Both the position numbers and the translations under genes were made by a program. DNA of 24,047 nt from JAJPHY01 sp040754475 (lineage in GTDB: Bacteria; Actinomycetota; UBA4738; HRBIN12). Below the pieces are notes generated by a model, which was given only the letters and a program-made list of their open reading frames with translations, had not been told where the DNA came from and did no database searches. Within the stretch, counting starts at the first letter, position 1. The number at the start of each line of letters is the position of its first letter. Shown piece by piece: positions 7,529 through 16,941 of the stretch. The stretch is from the NCBI GenBank assembly GCA_040754475.1, contig JBFMCN010000071.1, positions 1 to 24,047 on the forward strand. Direction: 5' to 3'.

Positions 7529-8385
7529 GCGAGGAGCGAGTGCCCGTCAGGCGCACCGCGAAGCTGTACGTCGCCGGCGAGTTCCCGCGGAGCGAGTCCG
7601 GCCGGTCCTACGAGGTCTTCGCCGAGGACGGACGGCCACTCGGGTGGGCGGCACAGGCGTCGCGTAAGGACCTCCGGGACGCGGTGCGTGCTGCCCGGGA
7701 CGCACAGCCCGGCTGGGCGGGCAAGACCCCGTACCACCGTGGGCAGATCCTGTACCGGGTGGCCGAGCTCATGGAGGGCCGTCGGGCGCAGTTCGAGACC
7801 GAGCTTGCCGACGCCGGTGCGTCGGACCCAAGGCGCGGCGTCGACGCCGCGATCGACCGTTGGGTCTGGTTCGCGGGGTGGAGCGACAAGGTCCACCAGG
7901 TGCTCGGGAGCACAAACCCCGTGGCCGGCCCCTACTTCAACTTCACCATACCCGAGCCGACCGGCGTCGTCGGGATCGTCGCCCCCCAGGACCAGTCGCT
8001 CCTCGGGCTGGTGTCGCGTCTCGCGCCGGCGATCGTCTCCGGCAACACGGCCGTGGTGATCGCCAGCGAGAAGGCGCCGCTTCCCGCGGTCTCGCTCTCA
8101 GAGGTCCTGGCGACCTCTGACGTGCCGGGCGGTGTAGTGAACGTGCTGACCGGTCTTGTGCGGGAGCTCGTCCCGTGGCTCGCCGGCCACATGGACGTGA
8201 ACGCGATCGACGTCACCGGCGTGCCCGACGACATGCTCGCGCAGGTCGAAGAGCTCGCGGCCGGGAACGTGAAGCGCCTCCACCGGGCACTCGACGTCGA
8301 CCTGTTCTCCCCTGAGGCGCAGAGCCCGTACGAGATCACCGCGCTGATGGAGATGAAGACCGTCTGGCACCCGATCGGTGCCTGA
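7525..8385 (+). CDS. Truncated ALDH-like protein, probable pseudoenzyme
   Basis: A 286-aa protein clearly homologous to the N-terminal, cofactor-binding half of aldehyde dehydrogenases and in tandem with a complete one. The catalytic residues are missing: the PWNFP Asn position reads PQDQS (Asp156), the LKP lysine aligns with Ile179, the ELGG glutamate position is Ala255 within KRLHRAL, and the domain carrying the nucleophilic cysteine is absent. The last residues (about 276-286, MKTVWHPIGA) resemble the terminal tail of full-length ALDHs, so this looks like internal loss of the catalytic domain, not a simple premature stop. The frame is clean, the ATG overlaps the upstream stop, and GAGGGAGG lies before it, so it is probably expressed. 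It may be an inactive partner subunit of the upstream ALDH; that is inference. Confidence 0.85.
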   Translation: MSEERVPVRRTAKLYVAGEFPRSESGRSYEVFAEDGRPLGWAAQASRKDLRDAVRAARDAQPGWAGKTPYHRGQILYRVAELMEGRRAQFETELADAGASDPRRGVDAAIDRWVWFAGWSDKVHQVLGSTNPVAGPYFNFTIPEPTGVVGIVAPQDQSLLGLVSRLAPAIVSGNTAVVIASEKAPLPAVSLSEVLATSDVPGGVVNVLTGLVRELVPWLAGHMDVNAIDVTGVPDDMLAQVEELAAGNVKRLHRALDVDLFSPEAQSPYEITALMEMKTVWHPIGA

Positions 8386-8405
8386 CCGGAGGCCTCAGGC
8401 CCCGG
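8386..8405 (+). terminator. Hairpin immediately after the deoC-ALDH operon
   Basis: Directly after the TGA, CCGG-A-GGCC, loop TCA, GGCC-CCGG can form an 8-bp GC-only stem with one bulged A. There is no T-run, so it would be a non-canonical terminator or an mRNA 3'-end protector. Confidence 0.4.
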
Positions 8406-8446
8406 CAGCTCCAGGGCATCTCCACGGAATCGCCAAGAGCATCCTG

Positions 8447-8474
8447 CTGTCCGGCACCTGCTCGGAAGTACGAT
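8447..8474 (+). promoter_or_regulatory. Putative recO promoter (leaderless or near-leaderless)
   Basis: CTGTCC at 8447-8452 as a weak -35, a 16-bp spacer, and TACGAT at 8469-8474 as -10. The expected +1 is at 8481-8482, on the recO ATG (8482). No Shine-Dalgarno lies at a usable distance from that ATG. Confidence 0.5.
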
Positions 8475-8481
8475 TCGGCCG

Positions 8482-9222
8482 ATGCCCCTCTACAAGGAAC
8501 AGGGCGTCGTCCTGCGTTCCGCGAAGCTGGGCGAGGCCGACAAGATCGTGACGGTGATGACCCAGGGCTCGGGGAAGGTCCGGGCCGTCGCGAAAGGCGT
8601 CCGCAAGACCAGCAGCCGGTTCGGCGCGCGTCTGGAACCACTCACGCACGTCTCACTGATGCTCTACCGGGGTCGGAGTGCGCTCGACACCGTGAGCCAG
8701 GCGGAGATCGTCTCCTCGTTCCGCGCGATCCGGAGCGACCTCGGGCTGTTCGCGGCGGGTGAGACGATGCTCGAGGGTGTCGACAAGGTAGCCGAGGAGC
8801 ACGAGCGCAATGTCCGTCTGTTCCTCCTGCTCCTGGGGGGGCTCCGAGCGCTGGACGCCCGCCCCACGGATCCGGCCGCCGTAGCGGAATCGTTCCTGCT
8901 GAAGCTGCTGTCGCTGTCCGGCTTCCACCCGAGCCTGACCGCCTGCGCCGTCTGTGGACGCCGGGACCCCGGTCTGTTCTCCAGTGGACAGGGGGGCGCG
9001 GTGTGCTCGTCGTGCGCCGAGCCGGACGCCGGTCCCGTGTCGCCGCGGGCGCTGGCGTTCCTCGCGGGGCTCGCGTCCTGCGACCTGCCCAAAGCCGGAG
9101 AGGTCGCGGCCGATGCTCGGGCGCGAAGGGAGGCGAGACCCCTGCTGTTCGGGTTCGCCGAATACCATCTGGAGCGGCGGATGAAGAGCCTGCCGATACT
9201 CGCGAGGAGCCTGGTTCCGTGA
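8482..9222 (+). CDS. recO: DNA repair protein RecO
   Basis: RecF-pathway mediator that anneals single strands and, with RecR, loads RecA at gaps. The 246-aa protein has an N-terminal OB fold (about 1-80; the opening YKEQGVVLRSAKLGEADKIV is typical), a helical middle, and a Cys4 zinc site (Cys155, Cys158, Cys175, Cys178) as in the Deinococcus-type family. The start is fixed by the conserved N-terminus; there is no ribosome-binding site, but a -10 box lies 7 nt upstream. The stop overlaps the uppS GTG (GTGA). recO-uppS adjacency is conserved in actinobacteria; era, usually just upstream, is not in this window. Confidence 0.93.
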   Translation: MPLYKEQGVVLRSAKLGEADKIVTVMTQGSGKVRAVAKGVRKTSSRFGARLEPLTHVSLMLYRGRSALDTVSQAEIVSSFRAIRSDLGLFAAGETMLEGVDKVAEEHERNVRLFLLLLGGLRALDARPTDPAAVAESFLLKLLSLSGFHPSLTACAVCGRRDPGLFSSGQGGAVCSSCAEPDAGPVSPRALAFLAGLASCDLPKAGEVAADARARREARPLLFGFAEYHLERRMKSLPILARSLVP

Positions 9223-9971
9223 GCACGTACCTGTCCGACATCGACCCGGAGCGGGTTCCCGCGCACGTCGCGATCGTGATGGACGGCAACGGCCGGTGGG
9301 CCAAGCAGCGGGGTCTGCCTCGAACCGAGGGCCACGCGGCCGGCGAGACCGCGATGTTCGACACGGTGAAGGGCGGAGTCGAGGTCGGGCTGAAGTGGCT
9401 GACGATGTTCGCGTTCTCCACGGAGAACTGGAACCGGCCGAAGAGCGAGGTCCGCTACCTGATGGGCTTCAACCGCGGACTGCTCCGACGCCGGCGCGAC
9501 GAGCTGCACGACCTGAACGTGCGTGTGCGATTCCTCGGCCGGCGCGACTGGAGGGTGCCCCGTTCGCTTCTCCGCGAGATGGAGATCTCCGAGGAGCTCA
9601 CCCGGGGCAACGCCGGAATGACGCTCACGATCGCGTTCAACTACGGCGGTCGGGTCGAGATCGCCGATGCCGTCAAGCGGATACTCGCGGACCACGACGC
9701 CGGGCGCTTGAAGGGCGAGAAGATCACGCCGGAGAGCATCGCCTCGCGCCTGTACCGCCCGGACATGCCCGACCCCGACCTCATCATCCGAACGAGCGGC
9801 GAGGAGCGGATCAGCAACTTCCTCCTGTGGCAGGCCGCCTACTCCGAGCTGTACTTCACGCCGGTGCTCTGGCCCGACTTCAACCGCGAGCACCTCTACG
9901 AGGCTATCCGCGACTATCAGAAGCGCTCGCGGCGGTTCGGCGGCGTCCCTGAGGCGGGGAACCACGACTGA
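9219..9971 (+). CDS. uppS: Isoprenyl transferase (undecaprenyl/polyprenyl diphosphate synthase)
   Basis: cis-Prenyltransferase condensing isopentenyl diphosphate units into the polyprenyl diphosphate that carries cell-wall precursors. The 250-aa product has the signature MDGNGRWA (catalytic Asp22, with Asn24, Gly25 and Arg26), the FAFSTENWNRP stretch, and RTSGEERISNFLLWQ with SELYF near the end. The GTG start overlaps the recO stop, indicating co-translation. The length matches E. coli UppS. Actinobacteria often have two such enzymes with different chain lengths (C15 and C50-55), which cannot be distinguished by eye. It converges with the zinc-ribbon gene remnant at 9996, with a perfect hairpin between them. 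Confidence 0.95.
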   Translation: MSTYLSDIDPERVPAHVAIVMDGNGRWAKQRGLPRTEGHAAGETAMFDTVKGGVEVGLKWLTMFAFSTENWNRPKSEVRYLMGFNRGLLRRRRDELHDLNVRVRFLGRRDWRVPRSLLREMEISEELTRGNAGMTLTIAFNYGGRVEIADAVKRILADHDAGRLKGEKITPESIASRLYRPDMPDPDLIIRTSGEERISNFLLWQAAYSELYFTPVLWPDFNREHLYEAIRDYQKRSRRFGGVPEAGNHD

Positions 9972-9976
9972 TCATG

Positions 9977-9992
9977 CCGTCGGACTCGACGG
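9977..9992. terminator. Candidate bidirectional hairpin between convergent genes
   Basis: CCGTCG, loop GACT, CGACGG is a perfect 6-bp stem lying between the uppS stop (9971) and the minus-strand stop at 9996. It has no T-tract, so it is only a candidate. Confidence 0.4.
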
Positions 9993-9995
9993 ACG

Positions 9996-10193
9996 TCAGA
10001 TGTCGTTGAGCCAGGCGAGCACGACAGCCGCGCCGCCGACCAGTCCGACCACACACAAGTAGTAGCGACCGAGCCTGTCGGCCCGCGCGAAGGTGATCGC
10101 GACGGAAGCGGCCACGAGGATCCCGAGGATCACCAGGAGCGCCAGCGCGAGTAGTCGCCGGCGGCTGGTCCCGAAAAGGCGAGCGTGAGACTC
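9996..10193 (-). pseudogene. Two-TM segment, probable frameshifted 3' part of the zinc-ribbon gene
   Basis: On the minus strand a reading frame ending in TGA at 9996-9998 encodes a basic segment followed by two hydrophobic helices: RRRLLALALLVILGILVAAS, a short loop with RADRLGRYY, and LCVVGLVGGAAVVLAWLNDI. It is open back to a TGA at 10338-10340, but the first ATG/GTG/TTG in frame is GTG 10133, inside the first helix. The zinc-ribbon gene immediately upstream (10341-10192) stops where this segment begins and lies one frame away; removing one base between about 10195 and 10338 would join them. The paralogue at 10459-10947 has just this zinc-ribbon/two-TM layout. The alternative is a separate small membrane protein with a non-standard start. 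Confidence 0.55.
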
Positions 10194-10341
10194 ACGGCGG
10201 AGGCTCCTCGGCGTCGAGTAGAGGAGGGAGCGGCGGTTCTCGTGGAGTGAGGTGACGGGCCGGTTCGAAGCACGCCGTGCACCACCCGACGTCGCCCGGG
10301 AGCTGCGCTCCGCACTTCCGGCAAGTCCTCGGGGCGGTCAT
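10192..10341 (-). CDS. Short zinc-ribbon protein (likely 5' part of a split gene)
   Basis: A 49-aa frame beginning at ATG 10341 with GAGG 5 nt upstream. It encodes a compact Cys4 zinc ribbon (TCRKCGAQL then WCTAC; Cys7, Cys10, Cys21, Cys24) and a proline-rich tail ending EEPPP. The ribbon closely matches that of the neighbouring minus-strand gene (TCRKCGARL, WCLRC), so the two are paralogues. In the paralogue the ribbon is followed by two membrane helices; here such helices are encoded downstream in another frame, so this is probably the front half of a frameshifted gene. Function unknown; ribbons of this kind are common at the N-terminus of small actinobacterial membrane proteins. Confidence 0.6.
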   Translation of the reverse strand: MTAPRTCRKCGAQLPGDVGWCTACFEPARHLTPREPPLPPLLDAEEPPP

Positions 10342-10458
10342 GTTGGCCTCGGGCGCTCCCGATCTCCCGCGTCCATCGCTGCTGGCATGTGGATCGGCCG
10401 CCAGGGCCAATCGCCTAACCGGGGCTCGGTCGTCGCAGGGGCTCGGCCGTCGCAGGGT

Positions 10459-10947
10459 CTAGTACGCGGGCGCGCGGGTGTCGGCGGCGCGATGCCGAGC
10501 CGGTGTGACCGAGATGACCTCGCCTTCCACCCACAACGTCCAGGCCCGTTTCGGCCGCCAGGTCGACCAGAGGATCGGCGCCGACACGATGGCCCAGGCA
10601 CCGAGGGAGACGGCCGTGAACGCGACACCGATCGTCCCGAGGGTGTCCGGCAAGGCTGATGTGAGGATGCGTACCCCCAAGCCGATGGCGACCACAACGA
10701 CCGTGACGAGCAACTTCAGCGCGAGGTCCAAGGCCGTAGGGCCGGAACGAACGATCGTGGTCTCGGCACCGGCTTCGGGCACGACGGCGAGGAGTCTGGT
10801 GGGCGGGACGGGCACGCACGGCATGAAGCTCGGGGAGGCGGGCCGGTGGATGCGGGCCGCGCTTTCGTGCGGTATGGGTCGGTAGCACCGGAGACACCAG
10901 TCGACGCTTGGCGACAGGCGAGCTCCGCACTTGCGGCATGTCTTCAT
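10459..10947 (-). CDS. Zinc-ribbon, two-TM membrane protein of unknown function
   Basis: The 162-aa product begins with a Cys4 zinc ribbon (Cys4, Cys7, Cys18, Cys21), then an approximately 45-residue Pro/Arg-containing linker, two hydrophobic helices (about 71-95 and 105-127) and a basic C-terminal tail. ATG 10947 has a GGGGGT ribosome site just upstream. The open frame extends further upstream only as antisense of glyS; the ATG before TCRKCG is the credible start. Its diverged partner lies 117 bp downstream on the same strand. It is divergent from glyS, with a 177-bp gap. I do not recognise a specific family; the ribbon probably faces the cytoplasm and may bind a protein or nucleic acid, which is inference. 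Confidence 0.7.
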   Translation of the reverse strand: MKTCRKCGARLSPSVDWCLRCYRPIPHESAARIHRPASPSFMPCVPVPPTRLLAVVPEAGAETTIVRSGPTALDLALKLLVTVVVVAIGLGVRILTSALPDTLGTIGVAFTAVSLGAWAIVSAPILWSTWRPKRAWTLWVEGEVISVTPARHRAADTRAPAY

Positions 10948-11068
10948 CGGACCCCCGCGGCAGCGTAGGCCTCTCGGTTCCCTCGGGCATCCGCCGATCG
11001 GCGCTTTCCGCAAGATCGGGGGAGGCCAAACGGCCCTGGTCATTCGGGATGGTCCGATCGACACGGGA

Positions 11069-11074
11069 TAGACT
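11069..11074 (+). promoter_or_regulatory. Putative glyS -10 box (TAGACT)
   Basis: TAGACT would place +1 near 11081 and give a 44-nt, GC-rich leader before GTG 11125. The same hexamer precedes ppdK and the tRNA gene. No clear -35. The rest of the divergent gap (10948-11068) shows nothing I can name. Confidence 0.42.
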
Positions 11075-11124
11075 GGCGGCCACGCCAGCGGCCGCGGCCA
11101 GCGGCCGGGAAAGGAGGTCCGATC

Positions 11125-12498
11125 GTGACCGACCTTATGGAGGCGATCACCGCCCTCGCCAAACGGCGAGGGATCGTGTTCCAGTCCAGCGAGATCTACG
11201 GCGGCCTGCGATCGTCGTGGGACTACGGGCCCCTCGGCATCGAGCTGAAGCGGAATGTCAAGGACGCCTGGTGGCGCTCGATGGTCCAGCTCCGCGACGA
11301 CATCGTGGGCCTGGACGCCGCGGTCATCATGTCGCCGAGGGTCTGGGAGGCAAGCGGGCACCTCGAGGTCTTCACGGACCCGCTCGTCGAGTGCCTGAGC
11401 TGCCACCAGCGTTTCCGGGCCGACCACTTGGCCGGCGCTCACGCTCCCCAGTCGGGGCACGAGGAAGACGACACGACCATCGACATGCATGCGCAACCGA
11501 GATGCCCGAACTGCGGAAACCAAGGGTTCACCGACCCGCGGAACTTCAACCTGATGTTCAAGACGCACATGGGCCCGGTCGCCGACGAGTCGAACGCCGT
11601 CTACCTGCGTCCGGAAACGGCGCAGGGTCAGTTCGTAGATTTCGTGCAGGTCCAGTCCGCGAGCCGCAAGAAGGTGCCGTTCGGGATCGCTCAGATCGGT
11701 AAGTCGTTCCGCAACGAGATCACGCCGGGCAACTTCATCTTCCGGTTGCGTGAGTTCGAGCAGATGGAGCTCGAGTTCTTCGTCCGGCCCGGGACCGACG
11801 AGGAGTGGCACCAGTACTGGATCGACGAGCGCTTCCGTTGGTACAAGGACCTCGGCATCCGCGAGGAGAACCTTCGCCTGCGCGAGCACGAGAAGGACGA
11901 GCTGTCGCACTACTCGAAGCGCACCGTAGACGTCGAGTACCGGTTCCCGTTCACCGACTGGGGCGAGCTCGAGGGCATCGCCAACCGGACCGACTTCGAC
12001 CTCAAGCAGCACGAGAAGTTCTCGGGTCAGGATCTCAGGTACTTCGACCAGGAGAGGAACGAGCGGTATCACCCCTATGTGATCGAGCCGTCCGCCGGGG
12101 TCGACCGGTCGATCCTCGCCTTCCTGATCGACGCCTACCGGCAGGAGGAGGTGCCGACGGCGGCCGGTGGAACGGAGAAGCGCGTCTTGCTTTCGCTCCA
12201 CAGGGACCTTGCGCCGACCAAGGTTGCCGTCCTGCCCCTTTCGCGCAACGAGGCCCTCGTCCCGGAGTCGCGGCAGGTGCTCGATATCGTCAAGCCCCAC
12301 TGGGTGTGTGACTTCGACGACGCCGGATCGATCGGGCGCCGGTACAGGCGCCAGGACGAGGTTGGGACTCCGTACTGTGTGACGGTGGACTTCGCCACGC
12401 TGGAGGATCGGCAGGTTACCGTCCGAGAGCGGGACTCGATGCAGCAGGACCGGATACCGATCGACGCGCTGGTTGGATACCTGCGCGAGCGCTTGTGA
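11125..12498 (+). CDS. glyS: Glycyl-tRNA synthetase, dimeric type
   Basis: Charges tRNA-Gly with glycine. This 457-aa single-chain alpha2-type enzyme is the form found in actinobacteria, archaea and eukaryotes, not the bacterial alpha2beta2 type. Class II features: motif 1 region near residues 30-75, motif 2 with FRNEITPGNFIFRLREFEQ (about 195-213), motif 3 with VIEPSAGVDRS, and an anticodon-binding domain from about 350. An insertion carries two CxxC pairs (Cys90/93 and Cys127/130), suggesting a zinc site. GTG 11125 is preceded by a strong AAGGAGGT (11111-11118) with 6-nt spacing. The stop overlaps a small membrane-protein gene (GTGA). Confidence 0.96.
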   Translation: MTDLMEAITALAKRRGIVFQSSEIYGGLRSSWDYGPLGIELKRNVKDAWWRSMVQLRDDIVGLDAAVIMSPRVWEASGHLEVFTDPLVECLSCHQRFRADHLAGAHAPQSGHEEDDTTIDMHAQPRCPNCGNQGFTDPRNFNLMFKTHMGPVADESNAVYLRPETAQGQFVDFVQVQSASRKKVPFGIAQIGKSFRNEITPGNFIFRLREFEQMELEFFVRPGTDEEWHQYWIDERFRWYKDLGIREENLRLREHEKDELSHYSKRTVDVEYRFPFTDWGELEGIANRTDFDLKQHEKFSGQDLRYFDQERNERYHPYVIEPSAGVDRSILAFLIDAYRQEEVPTAAGGTEKRVLLSLHRDLAPTKVAVLPLSRNEALVPESRQVLDIVKPHWVCDFDDAGSIGRRYRRQDEVGTPYCVTVDFATLEDRQVTVRERDSMQQDRIPIDALVGYLRERL

Positions 12499-12698
12499 CG
12501 GAGGGCGGGAGAACCGTCCGCCGGGGCGCCGTGAGCCTGTTCGCGGGCGCCTTCGTGTTGATGCTCGCCGCAGGTGTGATCCTGGTGGTCGGAACGGTCG
12601 GGTACCTGAGCTCGATCCGGCTGCTCTGGGTCTCGGCCGGGCTCTCCCTCGCCGCCATCGTGGTCGCACTCGCAAGCGTCGTGGTGCCCCGGCGATGA
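12495..12698 (+). CDS. Small two-TM membrane protein
   Basis: A 67-aa product with a basic N-terminus and two hydrophobic helices (about residues 13-37 and 42-64), ending in VVPRR. GTG 12495 overlaps the glyS stop, and its own TGA overlaps the ATG of the next gene (ATGA at 12695-12698), so it is the middle of a translationally coupled glyS - small protein - metallopeptidase chain. This linkage and the clear membrane pattern are why I accept so short a gene. No family recognised. It might help export or activity of the downstream lipoprotein, but nothing in the sequence shows that. Confidence 0.72.
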   Translation: MTEGGRTVRRGAVSLFAGAFVLMLAAGVILVVGTVGYLSSIRLLWVSAGLSLAAIVVALASVVVPRR

Positions 12699-14014
12699 GT
12701 GCTCGCGCCCGCCTTGCGTCGTCGCTCCTGGCTCTGGTTCTCCTCCTGCCTGCCTGCGACGGCGATGGAGGTGCGGGACCGACCGCCAGCTCGGCCTCAC
12801 CGTCGCCGAGCTCGGAAGGATCGCCTTCGCCGGTGCCGACGGGGCCGGGGTCCGCGGCGGCTGCACTCGCGGAGCTGTGCGTCCGCCCATCGCTGCCGCC
12901 GTCGTCAGAGGTCCCTCAGGAGGGTCCGACTCCACCGGCGATCGCCCGGGTCGAGCGTCAGGTCGAACAGCTGCGGGGGCTCCACTTCACCGAGCGGGTG
13001 GCGGTGGATCCCGTGAGTCACCGAGAGCTCGTGAAAGGGCTCACGGAATCGTTCGACACCTCGTATCCCGGCGTGCTCTACAGACGCAAGAGCCTCGCGT
13101 GGCAGACGATCGGGGCGATCCCGAAGGGATCGAGCATCCGTCGGGCCCTGGAGAGCTTCGGCTCGACGCAGGTGATCGGCTACTACGACACGCTTTCGCA
13201 TGAGCTCGTCTTCATTGGCAGCGAGAGTCCGACGGCGTTCGAGCGGGCCGTGCTCGCTCACGAGCTCACGCACGCTGTGGACGATCAGCACTTCGGACTC
13301 AGCCGGCTGGACAGGCTGGCAGGGGGCTGCAAGGACGAAGCCCTCGCCGCCGCGCTGGCGGTGGTCGAGGGCAGCGCCACCTACGTCCAGATGCTGTATG
13401 TGCAGCGCTTCCTCACGCTGGAGGAGCAGCTCGAGATCGGCCTCCAGCCCGTGCCCTCGACGGCCGGGATCCCGGAGTTCATCGTGCAGCTGCAGACGTG
13501 GCCCTACACGGCCGGTCTGACGTTCGTGATGGATCTCGTCGAGGACGGTGGCAAGCGGTCGGTGAACGACGCGCTCACGCACCTGCCGGTCTCGACGGAG
13601 CAGATCATCCATCCGGAGCGCTACCAGACAGACTTGCCGCAGCCGGTCGACGTGCCCGACCTCGCCCCCAAGCTCGGACCGGGCTGGACCGATCTGGACG
13701 TCCAGGAGGTGGGGGAGGAGTGGCTGTCGCTCCTGCTCGGACTGCGGATCGAGCGGGCCTCGGGCGCCTCGGCCGCAGCGGGCTGGGACGGCGGGATCTA
13801 CCGAGCATGGTCCGACGGCGATCACGCGGCCGTGGTGATGGCGACGGTGTGGGACACGTCGGAAGACGCGAGCCGATTCGCTCAGGTGATGCAGCGGTGG
13901 CTCGACGCCGGCGACGGCGCAGCCACGGTCCTGCCGGTCCAGGGTAGCGGCGTGCGGGTCCTGTTCGCCTCCGACCCCGCGACGCTCTCCGCGCTCGAAA
14001 CAGCCGCCGGATAG
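12695..14014 (+). CDS. HExxH metallopeptidase-like lipoprotein
   Basis: A 439-aa exported protein with a signal peptide and lipobox LLLPAC (lipidated Cys21), followed by a Ser/Pro/Gly-rich low-complexity linker (about 22-55) and a globular domain. The domain contains AHELTHAVDDQHF with the zinc motif HELTH (His189, Glu190, His193) and, about 30 residues on, AVVEGSATY, where Glu225 could be the third ligand, as in gluzincin-type peptidases. The C-terminal half (about 370-439) is alpha/beta without clear motifs. I recognise the architecture of actinobacterial cell-surface putative metallopeptidases but no named family. The ATG overlaps the upstream stop. It ends 80 bp before ppdK. Substrate unknown. 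Confidence 0.75.
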   Translation: MSARARLASSLLALVLLLPACDGDGGAGPTASSASPSPSSEGSPSPVPTGPGSAAAALAELCVRPSLPPSSEVPQEGPTPPAIARVERQVEQLRGLHFTERVAVDPVSHRELVKGLTESFDTSYPGVLYRRKSLAWQTIGAIPKGSSIRRALESFGSTQVIGYYDTLSHELVFIGSESPTAFERAVLAHELTHAVDDQHFGLSRLDRLAGGCKDEALAAALAVVEGSATYVQMLYVQRFLTLEEQLEIGLQPVPSTAGIPEFIVQLQTWPYTAGLTFVMDLVEDGGKRSVNDALTHLPVSTEQIIHPERYQTDLPQPVDVPDLAPKLGPGWTDLDVQEVGEEWLSLLLGLRIERASGASAAAGWDGGIYRAWSDGDHAAVVMATVWDTSEDASRFAQVMQRWLDAGDGAATVLPVQGSGVRVLFASDPATLSALETAAG

Positions 14015-14053
14015 CAGGCGGCGATCACGGCCCCCGGCGGGCGGGGAGTTGCG

Positions 14054-14059
14054 TAGACT
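14054..14059 (+). promoter_or_regulatory. Putative ppdK -10 box (TAGACT)
   Basis: TAGACT gives +1 near 14066 and a leader of about 29 nt containing GGAGG (14083-14087), 7 nt before ATG 14095. No -35 recognised. Confidence 0.42.
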
Positions 14060-14094
14060 GTGGACTCCGAATCCGCGTGTCTGGAGGCGTGACC

Positions 14095-16800
<2,706 letters not shown>

Positions 16801-16843
16801 CCGACCGACCAAGGTAGGTCCGCCCCGCGAATCCGCCGGCGAC

Positions 16844-16858
16844 GGGGGAAGTTCCCCC
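16844..16858 (+). terminator. Candidate hairpin after ppdK
   Basis: GGGGG (16844-16848) and CCCCC (16854-16858) flank AAGTT, 44 bp after the ppdK stop. The loop bases AA/TT could extend the stem. No T-tract follows, so the call is weak. Confidence 0.35.
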
Positions 16859-16891
16859 ATCCTGGTGATGCGGGCACGGCGGTCCGTCGGC

Positions 16892-16897
16892 TAGTGT
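16892..16897 (+). promoter_or_regulatory. Putative -10 box for the exported-protein operon
   Basis: TAGTGT fits TANNNT; +1 would be near 16904, five nt before the left arm of the hairpin that covers the ribosome site of the next gene. Confidence 0.33.
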
Positions 16898-16908
16898 TCG
16901 CGGTCTCC

Positions 16909-16936
16909 CCACCTCCCCCGCGAACCAAGGAGGTGG
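16909..16936 (+). promoter_or_regulatory. Inverted repeat sequestering the ribosome site of the M15 peptidase gene
   Basis: CCACCTCC (16909-16916) is perfectly complementary to GGAGGTGG (16929-16936), with a 12-nt loop. The right arm contains most of the Shine-Dalgarno AAGGAGGT (16927-16934) for ATG 16942, so in RNA the stem would hide the ribosome site. Confidence 0.5.
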
Positions 16937-16941
16937 AGCGG

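Noticed and set aside
8386..8481. Missing catalytic half of the short ALDH after a frameshift
   Set aside because: Only 96 bp separate its stop from recO, and no frame there shows the Cys-containing ALDH motifs; the C-terminal tail is already present before the stop.
11075..11124. T-box or riboswitch in the glyS leader
   Set aside because: The leader is about 44 nt, too short for a T-box, and lacks its conserved TGGNACCGCG sequence.
10948..12675. Upstream extension of the minus-strand zinc-ribbon frame across glyS
   Set aside because: It is antisense to glyS; the credible start is ATG 10947 with a ribosome site right before the zinc ribbon.
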